Positions 10,391-19,553 of a stretch of 64,000 nucleotides of DNA are shown here, one piece after another. The position numbers were made by a program, and so were the translations under genes. The notes under the pieces were generated by a model. The model made no database searches. It worked only from the letters and a program-made list of their open reading frames with translations, and was not told where the DNA came from. The DNA comes from Flavobacteriaceae bacterium (lineage in GTDB: Bacteria; Bacteroidota; Bacteroidia; Flavobacteriales; Flavobacteriaceae): assembly GCA_030835825.1 (NCBI GenBank), contig JAURRA010000022.1:26185-90184 (forward strand), written 5' to 3'. Every line of letters starts with the position of its first letter. The stretch's first letter is position 1.

Positions 10391-11365
10391 ATGGCACGTA
10401 TTTTAACAGGCATTCAAAGCACCGGCACACCTCATTTGGGCAATATTTTAGGCGCCATACTGCCTGCCGTAAAAATGAGTAATGATCCCAATAACGAGTC
10501 CTTTTTATTTATCGCGGACTTGCATTCCCTGACTCAAATAAAAGACGCTACGGCCCTAAAAGAGAATACCTACGCCACTGCTGCTGCGTGGCTAGCTATG
10601 GGACTTGATCATCACCAAACTGTTTTTTACAGACAAAGTGATGTGGCTCAGGTGAACGAATTGGCTTGGTATCTGAGTTGTTTTTATCCTTATCAACGAC
10701 TGACATTAGCACACAGCTTCAAGGATAAGTCCGACCATTTAGAAGATGTTAACGCCGGTCTGTTTACATATCCTATGTTAATGGCTGCCGATATACTGCT
10801 TTACGACGCCAACATTGTTCCGGTCGGCAAAGATCAATTACAGCATATAGAAATGACTAGAGATGTGGCAGGACGTTTTCATGCTCAAATGGGTGACACA
10901 TTCGTGCTTCCCGAGGCTCAAGTCCAACAAGCAACCATGTATATTCCTGGCGTTGACGGTCAAAAAATGAGTAAAAGCAAGAACAATACCATCAATATTT
11001 TCTTGCCTGAAAAAGCCTTGCGCAAGCAAATTATGAGTATCCATACAAACAGCACACCTTTAGAGGAACCCAAAGATCCTGACAACTGTAATTGCTTCGC
11101 CCTGTACCGACTGGTTGCTTCTGAAGCTGAGGTTGCCCAGATGAAACAGAACTATATAAACGGTGGTTATGGCTATGGTCACGCCAAACAAGCTTTATTC
11201 GAACAGTTGCTAGAGACATTTAAAGAAGCCCGACAGAAATTCGATTACTTCATGGCGCATCAAGAAGATCTTGATACCATTCTGGAGATAGGCGCAAAAC
11301 GGGCTAAACTCATAGCGGATGATGTCCTTCATAGGGTAAGGGAGAAACTGGGATATGGTGTTTAA
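10391..11365 (+). CDS. trpS: Tryptophanyl-tRNA synthetase
   Basis: Class I synthetase charging tRNA-Trp. At 324 residues it has bacterial TrpRS length. The HIGH-equivalent is TPHLGN at residues 13-18, and the KMSKS loop is exact at 192-196 (GQKMSKSKNN). It stands alone between its own -7 element and the convergent dprA, whose stop codon overlaps its own by 4 bases. No T-box or leader-peptide attenuator is visible in the ~100-base leader region. Confidence 0.96.
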   Translation: MARILTGIQSTGTPHLGNILGAILPAVKMSNDPNNESFLFIADLHSLTQIKDATALKENTYATAAAWLAMGLDHHQTVFYRQSDVAQVNELAWYLSCFYPYQRLTLAHSFKDKSDHLEDVNAGLFTYPMLMAADILLYDANIVPVGKDQLQHIEMTRDVAGRFHAQMGDTFVLPEAQVQQATMYIPGVDGQKMSKSKNNTINIFLPEKALRKQIMSIHTNSTPLEEPKDPDNCNCFALYRLVASEAEVAQMKQNYINGGYGYGHAKQALFEQLLETFKEARQKFDYFMAHQEDLDTILEIGAKRAKLIADDVLHRVREKLGYGV

Positions 11366-12462
11366 ATGACTTCGAACATTTTCCCTGGCAGGGATCTAAT
11401 TGCACCTTTCAGTTCTAATTGAACCAAGCTTCCAGCAGCCTGATGGGTCGTCATCTTACAATTCAATGCCAATTGATCCAAATGTTCCTTTCCAGCTTCC
11501 TTGAGGCAATTGTACAACTTCAATTCCATATCCGTTAAATCTAAAAAAAGGCCTTTTTGAATGGGCTTGCTGGCTTCTTCAGGTTGCCACCCCATCCAAT
11601 ATATTAAATCTTCTGCAGAGCATATCATTTGCGCCTTTTGAGACATTATGAGTCTGTTACAACCCTCACTTCCTCGGTCGGATGGTCGTCCAGCTACCGC
11701 GAACACATCACGATTGTAATCCAAAGCCATCTCGGCAGTAATCAAACTACCGCCTACAGCGCCAGATTCAACGACTACCGTGGCTTGTGACAAGCCAGCT
11801 ATTAGTCTATTACGACGCACAAAATGCTTGCTTGTAAAATTAGTAGTACTCCACAATTCGGAGACCAAGGCGCCATGTTTTTCCACGCTGTGGGCAATAT
11901 GCGTGTGTTGATGTGGGTATATTCGGTGCAGTCCATGACCCAAGCATGCAATGGTTTCCATGTCGTTTTCTAGGGCTACTTTGTGTGCGATAATATCGGC
12001 CCCAAAGGCCAATCCCGAAACAATTGCAACATTTGCGATAGCCAACCCTTCAACTAAAGACTTACAAAATGACGCCCCATGAGCAGTTATTTTTCTTGTT
12101 CCAACAATAGCTACAGGCCTTCTTGATTTGAAATCCGATTTGCCTTTCACAAATAGCACTAAGGGACCGTCTAGGCAATGTTTCAGGTAGTTTGGATAGT
12201 TGTCATCTGCGAAATAAAGGCCTTTAATTCCAGTCTTGTCCATGAAAGCCAATTCAGCCTCAGCGGCCTTAAGGTCATCAGATCTCTTTAACTGGGAAAC
12301 AATGGTGGTTCCAATCCCGTCAATCTTGAGTAATCGAGATGATTTTTCCTTAAAAACCGCTTCTGGTGTGCCACAATATGAAATCAATTTTTTTGCAGTG
12401 ATGTCACCAACTAGGGATGCGTGTTGCAATGCCATGGCATAAAGTAGGTTGTCTGAGGCCAT
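11362..12462 (-). CDS. dprA: DNA-processing protein DprA
   Basis: Loads RecA onto incoming single-stranded DNA during natural transformation. A helix-hairpin-helix-like N-terminus (AKKLISYCGTP, GIGTTIVSQLK) precedes the Rossmann-type DprA fold with GTRK, SGLAFGADIIAHK, GHGLHRIYP, FVRRNRLIAGLS and GGSLITAEMAL. A winged-helix domain closes the protein. The frame stays open for 78 codons upstream, but I start at MASDNLL. The upstream part has no family similarity and would overlap the divergent HU/SPOR gene. Given the recA lesion nearby, DprA's partner protein may be affected. Confidence 0.93.
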   Translation of the reverse strand: MASDNLLYAMALQHASLVGDITAKKLISYCGTPEAVFKEKSSRLLKIDGIGTTIVSQLKRSDDLKAAEAELAFMDKTGIKGLYFADDNYPNYLKHCLDGPLVLFVKGKSDFKSRRPVAIVGTRKITAHGASFCKSLVEGLAIANVAIVSGLAFGADIIAHKVALENDMETIACLGHGLHRIYPHQHTHIAHSVEKHGALVSELWSTTNFTSKHFVRRNRLIAGLSQATVVVESGAVGGSLITAEMALDYNRDVFAVAGRPSDRGSEGCNRLIMSQKAQMICSAEDLIYWMGWQPEEASKPIQKGLFLDLTDMELKLYNCLKEAGKEHLDQLALNCKMTTHQAAGSLVQLELKGAIRSLPGKMFEVI

Positions 12463-12548
12463 TATTTTTTTTTTGAAACATAGGGTAGTTAAAAATAAAA
12501 AAACTCTAGCGAAAATGAAATTTGGCTTTGAAAAGATGGAAAAATTTT

Positions 12549-12556
12549 TATCTTTG
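12549..12556 (+). promoter_or_regulatory. -7 element 4 bases before the HU/SPOR gene start
   Basis: TATCTTTG is a perfect match to TAnnTTTG and ends 4 bases before the ATG. With the usual 4-7 base distance to the transcription start, the mRNA would begin at or next to the start codon (leaderless). Confidence 0.5.
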
Positions 12557-12560
12557 ATCA

Positions 12561-13463
12561 ATGCAATTACACGATTATATTGGCGATTTGCTCTACCGTT
12601 ACGACTGTGTGGTAGTGCCTGCTTTTGGGGCTTTTTTAACTCAAAATCAGCCTTCCAAAAGTCACGATCTGTCCCATGCATTTTACCCTCCTTCAAAGCA
12701 ACTTTCTTTCAATAATCAGTTAACTAATAACGACGGATTACTTGCAAACCACATTGCTCTATTAGAGGGTATCCCATACGAAAACGCTTGTCAAAAAATT
12801 ACTCGGAGTGTGCTGCAATGGCAAACAGACCTGGCTCGGGGCGAAACTGTTGTTTTAAAACATATTGGCCAATTACGTCAAACTGAGGGCGCTCTATTTT
12901 TTGAGCCTTCCTATCATATTAACTATTTGACCGATTCTTTTGGCCTTTCGGCTATCGTTGCAAAACCCATTATCAGGGAAGAAGAGATTGCTGTTGTACC
13001 CCTAGTAACCAAGAAGACTAGCAGCAGTTTTGTGAAATATGCTGCTATTTTTGTTGTTGCTTTAGGTGTTTCGGGCTTTTATTTAAACCATCGATTGCAG
13101 CAAATCAATGATTACAATACCTTGGTGGAACAAAATGTTCAAAATGATCTGAACAAAGAAATTCAGCAAGCGACTTTTGTTATCGATAACCCGCTGCCTG
13201 CGGTAACCATTGAAGTGCCTCAAGAAGATCCTAAATTTCATATTATTGCTGGGGCCTTTCGTGTTGAGAGCAACTCTCTTAAAGCCCTCAAGAGCTTGAT
13301 TAATCTAGGGTTTGATAAAGCCGAATTGTTAGGTCAAAACAGCTACGGCCTGCACCAAGTTGCTTATGGTAGTTATCACACCGCTGAAGAAGCAAGAGAT
13401 GCGCTGGCGGATATTCGATCAATTTACAACCCTTCTGCTTGGTTATTGATTGACAAAGAGTAA
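12561..13463 (+). CDS. HU/CCDC81-like and SPOR-domain membrane protein
   Basis: 300-residue protein with three recognisable parts. Residues 1 to ~115 resemble the prokaryotic CCDC81-type HU-like domain (HDYIGDLLYRYDCVVVPAFG start). There is one membrane helix at about 152-171 (YAAIFVVALGVSGFYL). After a linker of about 50 residues, a SPOR domain occupies roughly 222-298 (FHIIAGAFRVESNSLKAL). SPOR domains bind denuded peptidoglycan at division sites, so the protein probably links a cytoplasmic HU-like module with the cell wall across the inner membrane. Which partner the HU-like part binds is unknown. A SPOR protein of this design is common in Bacteroidota. Confidence 0.85.
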   Translation: MQLHDYIGDLLYRYDCVVVPAFGAFLTQNQPSKSHDLSHAFYPPSKQLSFNNQLTNNDGLLANHIALLEGIPYENACQKITRSVLQWQTDLARGETVVLKHIGQLRQTEGALFFEPSYHINYLTDSFGLSAIVAKPIIREEEIAVVPLVTKKTSSSFVKYAAIFVVALGVSGFYLNHRLQQINDYNTLVEQNVQNDLNKEIQQATFVIDNPLPAVTIEVPQEDPKFHIIAGAFRVESNSLKALKSLINLGFDKAELLGQNSYGLHQVAYGSYHTAEEARDALADIRSIYNPSAWLLIDKE

Positions 13464-13468
13464 TTTTG
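13439..13468 (+). promoter_or_regulatory. Promoter of the thioesterase gene
   Basis: TTGG (13439-13442), 18 bases, TAATTTTG (13461-13468), matching TAnnTTTG. It overlaps the end of the preceding HU/SPOR gene and lies 29 bases before the next ATG. Confidence 0.5.
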
Positions 13469-13497
13469 ACTCCTGGTAAAGCATCCAAACTAATAAC

Positions 13498-14010
13498 ATG
13501 ATGAAGACTCCTAAAGAATCGTTAACTGTGATGACAGACTTGGTGTTGCCAAGTGAGACAAATCCACTGAATAACCTCTTTGGCGGAGAGCTTTTGGCAC
13601 GAATGGATAGAGCGGCAAGTATCACTGCCCGCCGACATTCAAATCAACTGGTAGTAACAGCCTCAGTCAATCACGTGAGTTTCGGGCGCACTGTTCCGCT
13701 TGGAAGCATTGTCACAGTAGAAGCGAAAGTGTCGAGAGCATTTAAAACATCTATGGAAATTTATATTGACGTATGGGTCAATGACAGTCTTGTAGGGCAG
13801 AGAAAAAAAGCCAATGAGGGTATCTATACATTTGTCGCTGTTAACCAGGACGGACGTCCTGTAGAAGTGCCCCAATTGCAACCAGAAACCGAAGAAGAAA
13901 AGGACCGTTATGCCAGCGCTCTTAGACGCAAACAACTCAGTCTTATTCTAGCAAAAAAAATGCACCCCATGGACGCTACCGAACTAAAAGCGTTGTTTCT
14001 AAAAGACTGA
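13498..14010 (+). CDS. Acyl-CoA thioesterase (hotdog fold, YciA/BACH-like)
   Basis: 170 residues with a single hotdog domain of the acyl-CoA hydrolase type. The conserved helix region is NLFGGELLARMDRAASITA (residues 22-40), followed by NHVSF and the YTFVAVNQDGRP strand. It hydrolyses acyl-CoAs to free acid and CoA; the chain-length preference cannot be read from sequence. Two adjacent ATGs open the frame (MMKTP); the first is used here. It ends in a run of stops, TGA TGA TAA, in frame. Confidence 0.9.
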   Translation: MMKTPKESLTVMTDLVLPSETNPLNNLFGGELLARMDRAASITARRHSNQLVVTASVNHVSFGRTVPLGSIVTVEAKVSRAFKTSMEIYIDVWVNDSLVGQRKKANEGIYTFVAVNQDGRPVEVPQLQPETEEEKDRYASALRRKQLSLILAKKMHPMDATELKALFLKD

Positions 14011-14043
14011 TGATAAAGTTTAGCCCCTTCCCCCGCATAATAT

Positions 14044-14088
14044 TGTAAAGGTTTGTAAGGTTTTACATCTTATTGATATGTTTTTTTA
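14044..14088 (+). terminator. Weak candidate terminator after the thioesterase gene
   Basis: Two A/T-rich inverted repeats (TGTAAA...TTTACA, and ACATC...GATATGT with a bulge) are followed by TTTTTTT. Stems are short, so this is suggestive only. The rest of the gap to 14156 shows nothing else I can name. Confidence 0.25.
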
Positions 14089-14156
14089 TACTCTTGACAC
14101 CGTCAGAATTCCCAACTGATTAAAACATGTGATAATCTAACCATCTTAACCTATTT

Positions 14157-14543
14157 ATGACAACTCATAAATATTTAATTTCAAATTTGGCTTTTAGCTT
14201 TGACGGCTTCGTACCCAAAAAAATGAGTTACAAGTGGCCTCCTTTATTCAATTGATACCTGTTAAGACAACGCAAATTGATTAATATATTCAAACAGGGC
14301 TTAGGTTTGGGCATTATGATCAAATATTTTACCACCTTCGATGGGGTGCTTACATATGATCCTTTAAACTATAATGTTGAGATTTCTGATAAGGGGAACA
14401 AAGGCATTGTTTTAGGGTGTCATTTTGGATTTGCTTTAAGACTTCCATTTGAGCAACGGATTATTGATCCTCGCATTCTCTTTTCTAACGACTTCAACGA
14501 AAATGACTTCAGTGCTTTTAATTTAAAAATAAGTTGGCAGTAG
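14157..14543 (+). pseudogene. Decayed small ORF, possibly the tail of an outer-membrane beta-barrel protein
   Basis: One frame runs from ATG at 14157 to TAA at 14541-14543 with a single internal TGA at 14253-14255. The second part (88 codons from a TTG at 14277) is open. The conceptual product has alternating hydrophobic strands (GIVLGCHFGFALRLPF) and ends FNLKISWQ, which resembles the last strand of an outer-membrane beta barrel. I do not recognise a family. It could be the decayed 3' end of such a gene, a small real protein starting at the TTG, or chance. Confidence 0.3.
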
Positions 14544-14559
14544 AAGTAGAGATTAGTCA

Positions 14560-15777
14560 CTACATTTTATAAATCCAATTGGCTGGATTTTGGGGCTTTG
14601 TATCTTTGAAGACGCTAAAGTTGAGAACCGATTCTCCACTGACTTTATTCTTCAGCACCTTTCCAATGACTTGCTTGGCGTCAACCTTATCCCCTTTTTT
14701 TACTGCAATTTCAGTGAGATTACGGTAGATTGTGAAGTAGTTTCCATGTTGAATCATGACTGTTGTGTTGCCATATTTGGGTGCCATTATAGCATAAACT
14801 TCACCTTGGAAAACGGCTCTTACACTTTCATTTTCCGGGGTAGCAATACGCACACCTTGCGAGTCAATAATTGCGGTCTTCACTACGGGATGTGGCTGTT
14901 TGCCAAACCGTAAAACCACCACGCCCTTTTCAACAGGCCAGGGCAATTTACCATTGTTGGCTGCAAAGCTGGCTGCCAATGCTTTATCCTCAGGGGTTAG
15001 CGAAAATGTTTTAGAATTCGCGGCCTTTCCAGCGGCAGTATTAGACTTTTCTCGAGCCAATCGAATTAAGGCCGCAATTTCACGATCAATGGCATTAGAT
15101 TCTTTCTGCTTTTGCTTTATTTGACTTTCATATGTAGACAGATTCCGCATAATATCAGTCATTAACGTATTATTTCGTTGTCGATCCAACTCAATAATCC
15201 GCTTGGCCTCGCGATTGGCCCGAATCAAGTCGTCTTTTTCAGCTTTTTGAGCCATATAGGCTTTAGTTTGAGTCTGAAGAACTTCTGTTTGTTCTGCAAT
15301 AAGATTGGCTTGCTTTTTTTGATATTCAGCATACTGCTTGATGTATCTCAATCGCAGAAAGGCTTGTTGAAAGTTTTCCGCACTGAGAATAAACATCAAC
15401 TTACTTTTTTCATTTCTCGCCTTGAAAGAGCGCACAATCATGGCTGCATAATCGTCTTTACGCCTCGATAAATCTTTACGCAATTTGGCGTTTTGGTCCT
15501 GATTGATACTAATCTGCCGAGTTAACCAATTGATTTGGTCATTAGTCACTTCGATAAGGTTTTGACGCACTTTCAACTTCAAATCCAAGTCCTCAATTTG
15601 TGCGAGAACAGACTTTTGCGCCGTCTGTCCTTTAACTACCAAATTATTAATTTGATCGATTTCTTTTTGTAGCGCTTGTCGCCGTTCCTCTAACTGCGCT
15701 TGACTTTTTTGGGCCTGAATTTCATTTACCGATACTAATATTACTGTTAAAGACAAAAAAACTTGTTTCCAAATCAT
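14560..15777 (-). CDS. EnvC-like murein hydrolase activator (coiled coil plus degenerate M23)
   Basis: 405 residues: signal peptide to about residue 22 (VNEIQAQ), a long coiled coil of roughly 225 residues rich in Gln/Lys/Glu, then a LytM/M23 domain in the last ~110 residues. The domain lacks the zinc ligands: no H-x3-D pair and no HxH (the equivalent of the latter reads LNFSV). This points to an activator of amidases, as with E. coli EnvC, not a peptidase. It is the last gene of a five-gene envelope operon and overlaps the DUF4292 gene by 4 bases. No ftsEX is present nearby. Confidence 0.85.
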   Translation of the reverse strand: MIWKQVFLSLTVILVSVNEIQAQKSQAQLEERRQALQKEIDQINNLVVKGQTAQKSVLAQIEDLDLKLKVRQNLIEVTNDQINWLTRQISINQDQNAKLRKDLSRRKDDYAAMIVRSFKARNEKSKLMFILSAENFQQAFLRLRYIKQYAEYQKKQANLIAEQTEVLQTQTKAYMAQKAEKDDLIRANREAKRIIELDRQRNNTLMTDIMRNLSTYESQIKQKQKESNAIDREIAALIRLAREKSNTAAGKAANSKTFSLTPEDKALAASFAANNGKLPWPVEKGVVVLRFGKQPHPVVKTAIIDSQGVRIATPENESVRAVFQGEVYAIMAPKYGNTTVMIQHGNYFTIYRNLTEIAVKKGDKVDAKQVIGKVLKNKVSGESVLNFSVFKDTKPQNPANWIYKM

Positions 15778-16550
15778 AATTCTGTCCGTTGATATCCAGA
15801 TGGGATGTTGAAAGGGAAATTGAGTTGATCTACAAAAGACAAGTCAAGAAGATTGAGCTCCAATTGTGTAACCTCATTGCCATCTCTGGCGGTTAGCACA
15901 ATAACTTCCGGGATGGTTTTGTCACCGATAGTTTGATAGCTCAGATAATTAATAGTAACCGATCTTTCGCCTTCACTTTGAGCAAAATACTGTTGATCTG
16001 CCAATAACCGACCTGCATTAATTCTAATTCTGTAATCAGTACCAACGCTATTCTTTGTGCGCAATTGATACTGGGTGTCGGAGAACGTCAAGTCTAGGTC
16101 CCTAGCGGCATAGTCCATGATAGCCTGACCTAAAATGAGATTTTGAAGCTGAGAAAAATTCAACTCTATACCCAGCCATTTTGACAAAACACCAAAACTG
16201 CCTTCAAAGTATGTCCGATCGATTTTATTGTAAAACTGCACGCCTTGAGTGGTCGCCATGACCCTTACAATATTTAGCGTTGCGTTTAACCATAGTTTTT
16301 CATCTTTAGCCATCCTCATAGAAAGATTGTAACCCATTTCGCGGCCGTCATTCAACAAAGAAATTCTCAATTTTCCTTGAAGATGACTAAAATTGGCTGC
16401 CGAACCGTGGTGTGAGTCAAGCAATGATTGGACACTAATTTTGGTGATGGGCTTGCTGCTTGCTTTCAATGTCCTAGAGCTTCCGCAGGTTATTAGGGAA
16501 AAGGTCAATATCACACGAATCAACAGCAATACAAGTCTTCTTAGGATCAT
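15774..16550 (-). CDS. DUF4292 lipoprotein
   Basis: 258 residues with an N-terminal hydrophobic stretch and a lipobox-like end at LITCGSS. The body has the DUF4292 pattern (FSHLQGKLRISL, a GQAIMDY segment and long beta-strand repeats), which resembles LolA/LolB-like lipoprotein carriers in outline. Function is not established; a role in lipoprotein or LPS handling at the outer membrane is only an inference from fold and from its place beside TPR and EnvC-like genes. Both ends overlap neighbours by 4 bases. Confidence 0.8.
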   Translation of the reverse strand: MILRRLVLLLIRVILTFSLITCGSSRTLKASSKPITKISVQSLLDSHHGSAANFSHLQGKLRISLLNDGREMGYNLSMRMAKDEKLWLNATLNIVRVMATTQGVQFYNKIDRTYFEGSFGVLSKWLGIELNFSQLQNLILGQAIMDYAARDLDLTFSDTQYQLRTKNSVGTDYRIRINAGRLLADQQYFAQSEGERSVTINYLSYQTIGDKTIPEVIVLTARDGNEVTQLELNLLDLSFVDQLNFPFNIPSGYQRTEL

Positions 16551-17602
16551 TCTAAATCAGCTTTTTTTGATCTGTACAAATCTACCATTTCCTGTTGATT
16601 CAAAGCAGTATAAGTAACAATCAATTCGTCGTAGAACTGTACAAACGAAGCTTGCCCTTGGATGAGGAACGTCAAACCCATCTCCAATATTGCAGACGCT
16701 TCTTCCCATCTTTCGAGCCTATTGAGCGCCATACCATTGCGCAAATACAACATGGCTTGTGCTGGATATAACGCCAAGCCTTCTTCAGACAGCCGCAAAG
16801 ATTCTTGGAATTGTCCTAATTCAAAGTGAATTTCGCTCTTTAATAACAACACATTTAGTTCGTAAAATAGTTCCGATTGATCCAGTGCGTCAAGTAGCTC
16901 CAAGGGCTTCGCTTTGATAAAATTATAGGTAATTAACTCAATAAGTTCAGCTTTAGCTTCTTTGGTTTGTGATGAGCTTGTCAAGCATTTGGAAACTACA
17001 GTCAAAGCAGTGTCCCAGTCGGATACTGCTATCAAATTTTTTATGTTGTTAGTAATGCTCGACTGTTCGGGATTCATCAAACGGTCTAAAAGAAGTCTTT
17101 TCTCTAACCTAGAAGGCGTGGTAGCATACTTTGCTTCTAATTCCTGTAATGCCCTGTTGGCGTCTACATAACGTCCTTGCTCGATATAAAATGACACTAA
17201 GTCTTCTTGATAATCGGGGTGCTTCAAGGCCAGTTTTTGCATGGTTTGCAATAGCTTGTGATAGGCGGCAGTATCTTCATAGAGAAGACACAATTCATTT
17301 AAAATCCATTCGTCATCGTTGCGCAAGTCAAGCGCCTTAAAAAAAACCCTTTCCGACTGATCGTAGCGTTTTGTCAATCTGTAGTTTTTCCCCAGCTCAA
17401 AATAGAGGCCTGCTTGTGTTGAGTCCAGATCAATTGCTGTTTCTAAAAGCTTCGTGGCCCTTTCAAAATCCCCCAAGGCACGCTCTTTGACAGCATCAAA
17501 AAAAAGGGCTTGGACCGAGGTCTCAGATTTTGTCGTTACGGGCTGGGCGTAAAGACTTACTACACTCAACAATCCGCAGAAAAAAACAACAAGAGGCTTC
17601 AT
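16547..17602 (-). CDS. Tetratricopeptide-repeat protein, secreted
   Basis: 351 residues with a signal peptide (residues 1-20, ending SLYAQP) and several TPR units, for example AGLYFELGKNYRLTKRYDQS and AMLYLRNGMALNRLERWEEA. It probably acts as a periplasmic scaffold. It sits between dut and the DUF4292 gene, a grouping typical of Flavobacteriales, and overlaps the latter by 4 bases. No enzymatic domain is visible. Confidence 0.82.
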   Translation of the reverse strand: MKPLVVFFCGLLSVVSLYAQPVTTKSETSVQALFFDAVKERALGDFERATKLLETAIDLDSTQAGLYFELGKNYRLTKRYDQSERVFFKALDLRNDDEWILNELCLLYEDTAAYHKLLQTMQKLALKHPDYQEDLVSFYIEQGRYVDANRALQELEAKYATTPSRLEKRLLLDRLMNPEQSSITNNIKNLIAVSDWDTALTVVSKCLTSSSQTKEAKAELIELITYNFIKAKPLELLDALDQSELFYELNVLLLKSEIHFELGQFQESLRLSEEGLALYPAQAMLYLRNGMALNRLERWEEASAILEMGLTFLIQGQASFVQFYDELIVTYTALNQQEMVDLYRSKKADLE

Positions 17603-17610
17603 CTGTTCAT

Positions 17611-18045
17611 TTATTTTGAGCCAGTACTCCCAAAGCCGCCTGAGCTTCTCTCAGAATCCGATAGAATATTAACTGCCTCCCATGTCACTTGTTCGTGTTT
17701 GGCCACTACCAGTTGTGCTATGCGCTCGTGTGGCTCAATTTGAACTGATTGATTGGAAAGATTGACTAAAATAACCCCTATCTCTCCTCTATAATCGGCG
17801 TCAATCGTACCTGGTGAATTCAAGACGGTCAATCCTTTGTTGGCGGCCAGTCCGCTTCTCGGCCTGACCTGAGCCTCATACCCTGCAGGTAATTGCAGAA
17901 ACAGGCCGGTTTTCACAATGAAACGATCCAAAGGTCCCAAACTAATTGTTGACTCTAAAACTGCCCTGAGATCCATGCCAGCGGCACCTGGGGTCGCATA
18001 GCTTGGTAGCTCCATGCCGCTATTATTAATAATTTTGACTTTCAT
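17611..18045 (-). CDS. dut: dUTP diphosphatase
   Basis: Trimeric dUTPase hydrolysing dUTP to dUMP, which keeps uracil out of DNA and feeds dTMP synthesis. All five motifs are present in order: [31 protein letters not shown] and the C-terminal [10 protein letters not shown]. About 144 residues. I start at ATG (MKVKI); a GTG 9 bases upstream overlaps the flippase stop as GTGA and could instead be the coupled start. Confidence 0.95.
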   Translation of the reverse strand: MKVKIINNSGMELPSYATPGAAGMDLRAVLESTISLGPLDRFIVKTGLFLQLPAGYEAQVRPRSGLAANKGLTVLNSPGTIDADYRGEIGVILVNLSNQSVQIEPHERIAQLVVAKHEQVTWEAVNILSDSERSSGGFGSTGSK

Positions 18046-18050
18046 ATGAT

Positions 18051-19553
18051 TCACTTATTTTTTTGGTAATTATCGGTGGAACTATTTCCTAATATGATCG
18101 ATTTTATTTGTTTGATGTGCTCCAGTTCGGTCCAAATAATGAGCAATATAAACAGCAGGAGCAATGAAATACCCACCAATTGAACACCTCTAAAATAATA
18201 AAAGGATAAAAAGGCTGCAACAGAACTGAAAATGATGTACCGTGTGATTTTTGACCAATTATAAGGTATAGGGTATTTGCGTTGACCAACAATAGCCGAA
18301 AGTATCGCCATCAAACCATAGGCCGATAAGGTGGCTATCGCAGACCCCTTAAATCCAATCATTGGAATAAGCCAAAAATTTACGCCTAAAGTAACAACGG
18401 CTCCAATAACAGAAAATACCAATCCATAGTTCGTGCGATCGGTAACCTTATACCAAACTGATAGATTGTGGTAGATGCCCAGAAAGAAATTAGCCAACAA
18501 TATAATGGGCACAATCCACATGGCCTCCCAAAAAGAATCGCTTCGCACAATAACTACCTTGATAAGGTCGGCAAAAACAACCACCATCAAAAATATTAGG
18601 CTTCCAATAATGACAAAAACCTCCAAAATACGCGCATACTGTCTTTGAGGGTTTTGCTGGTTGGCTTGCTGAAAATAAAACGGTTCAATACCCAACCGAA
18701 ATGCTGTACTAAAAAGAGTCATGAAAATAGTTATCTTATAACAGGCCGAATACATTCCTATTTGCGCATCGGCCACCGCTGAGGGCAGTAGTCGATCGAG
18801 GAGGATTCTATCGAAAGTTTCGTTTATGGCGAAAGCCAATCCTGCCACTAAAATGGGCCACGCATACCGCAACATGGCACGTAATAACTTCCAATCGAAT
18901 CGGTAACTACATTGTCTGTAAAAAGGCACTAGCAAGACTAAGGTCAACCCACTAGCTATGAGATTGGCAATAAATATATAATTGATTTCATACTGCTGCC
19001 GAATAGCAAAATCATACCACGCCCCTGTTCTGGTCCAAGTTTTTAAGTCTAATAAAAAAAAGACGTTGAGCGCAAGCGCCACTGCAACGTTCGTGATTTT
19101 GATCAGCGCATATTTTTTGGCCTTCCCCTTAGCTCTCAACCAAGCGAAAGGAATAACAACCATAGCGTCGAGTGCCAAGATTTTAGCCACTAATGAAAAA
19201 TGGCTCTGTTTTATATCTAAAACTTCGGACAGTTGAGGTGCGCCAAAATAGGATACCAACAGAAAAGTCAATGTGGTCACTAGGAGAGCTATAGCTGCTG
19301 TTCCTTCCACCTTTTTGGGTTCCTTTTCTTTGTAAAAAAACCTAAAAAAGGCGGTCTCCATGCCATAAGAAAGCATCACATTGAAAAGCACAAACCAAGA
19401 AAAGATCAATGAAACAGTACCGTAATCGGCTACGGAGTTGAGAACGCCCTCGGTGGTGTAAAGCGGCACTAGAATAAAGCTCAACATCCTTGGTATGACA
19501 GTGGCCAAACCATAAATTGTTGTCTGCTGAAAAAGTTTAGTGTAGAGCTTCAA
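18051..19553 (-). CDS. Polysaccharide/lipid-linked oligosaccharide flippase (Wzx/MATE-like)
   Basis: 500 residues, about 12-14 membrane helices, with the family's typical N-terminus ([27 protein letters not shown]). It belongs to the polysaccharide biosynthesis branch of the MOP exporter superfamily and would flip undecaprenyl-linked sugars across the inner membrane. It is far from the exopolysaccharide cluster at 38-48 kb, so its substrate is unclear. The start is TTG, abutting the upstream TAG directly (TAGTTG); no ATG fits the conserved N-terminus. Confidence 0.88.
   Translation of the reverse strand: MKLYTKLFQQTTIYGLATVIPRMLSFILVPLYTTEGVLNSVADYGTVSLIFSWFVLFNVMLSYGMETAFFRFFYKEKEPKKVEGTAAIALLVTTLTFLLVSYFGAPQLSEVLDIKQSHFSLVAKILALDAMVVIPFAWLRAKGKAKKYALIKITNVAVALALNVFFLLDLKTWTRTGAWYDFAIRQQYEINYIFIANLIASGLTLVLLVPFYRQCSYRFDWKLLRAMLRYAWPILVAGLAFAINETFDRILLDRLLPSAVADAQIGMYSACYKITIFMTLFSTAFRLGIEPFYFQQANQQNPQRQYARILEVFVIIGSLIFLMVVVFADLIKVVIVRSDSFWEAMWIVPIILLANFFLGIYHNLSVWYKVTDRTNYGLVFSVIGAVVTLGVNFWLIPMIGFKGSAIATLSAYGLMAILSAIVGQRKYPIPYNWSKITRYIIFSSVAAFLSFYYFRGVQLVGISLLLLFILLIIWTELEHIKQIKSIILGNSSTDNYQKNK

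Noticed and set aside
13665..13682. Further parS-like site around TCACGTGA
   Set aside because: Only the central 8 bases match; the outer arms do not pair, and it lies within the thioesterase coding sequence.
5564..14010. Alternative genetic code with TGA as a sense codon
   Set aside because: TGA ends gldH (ATGA overlap), the thioesterase and, elsewhere, the flippase and uxs genes, where readthrough would run into the next gene. The code is standard.
14094..14125. TTGACA resembling a sigma-70 -35 box
   Set aside because: No -10 hexamer at proper distance, and this phylum uses a different promoter consensus.
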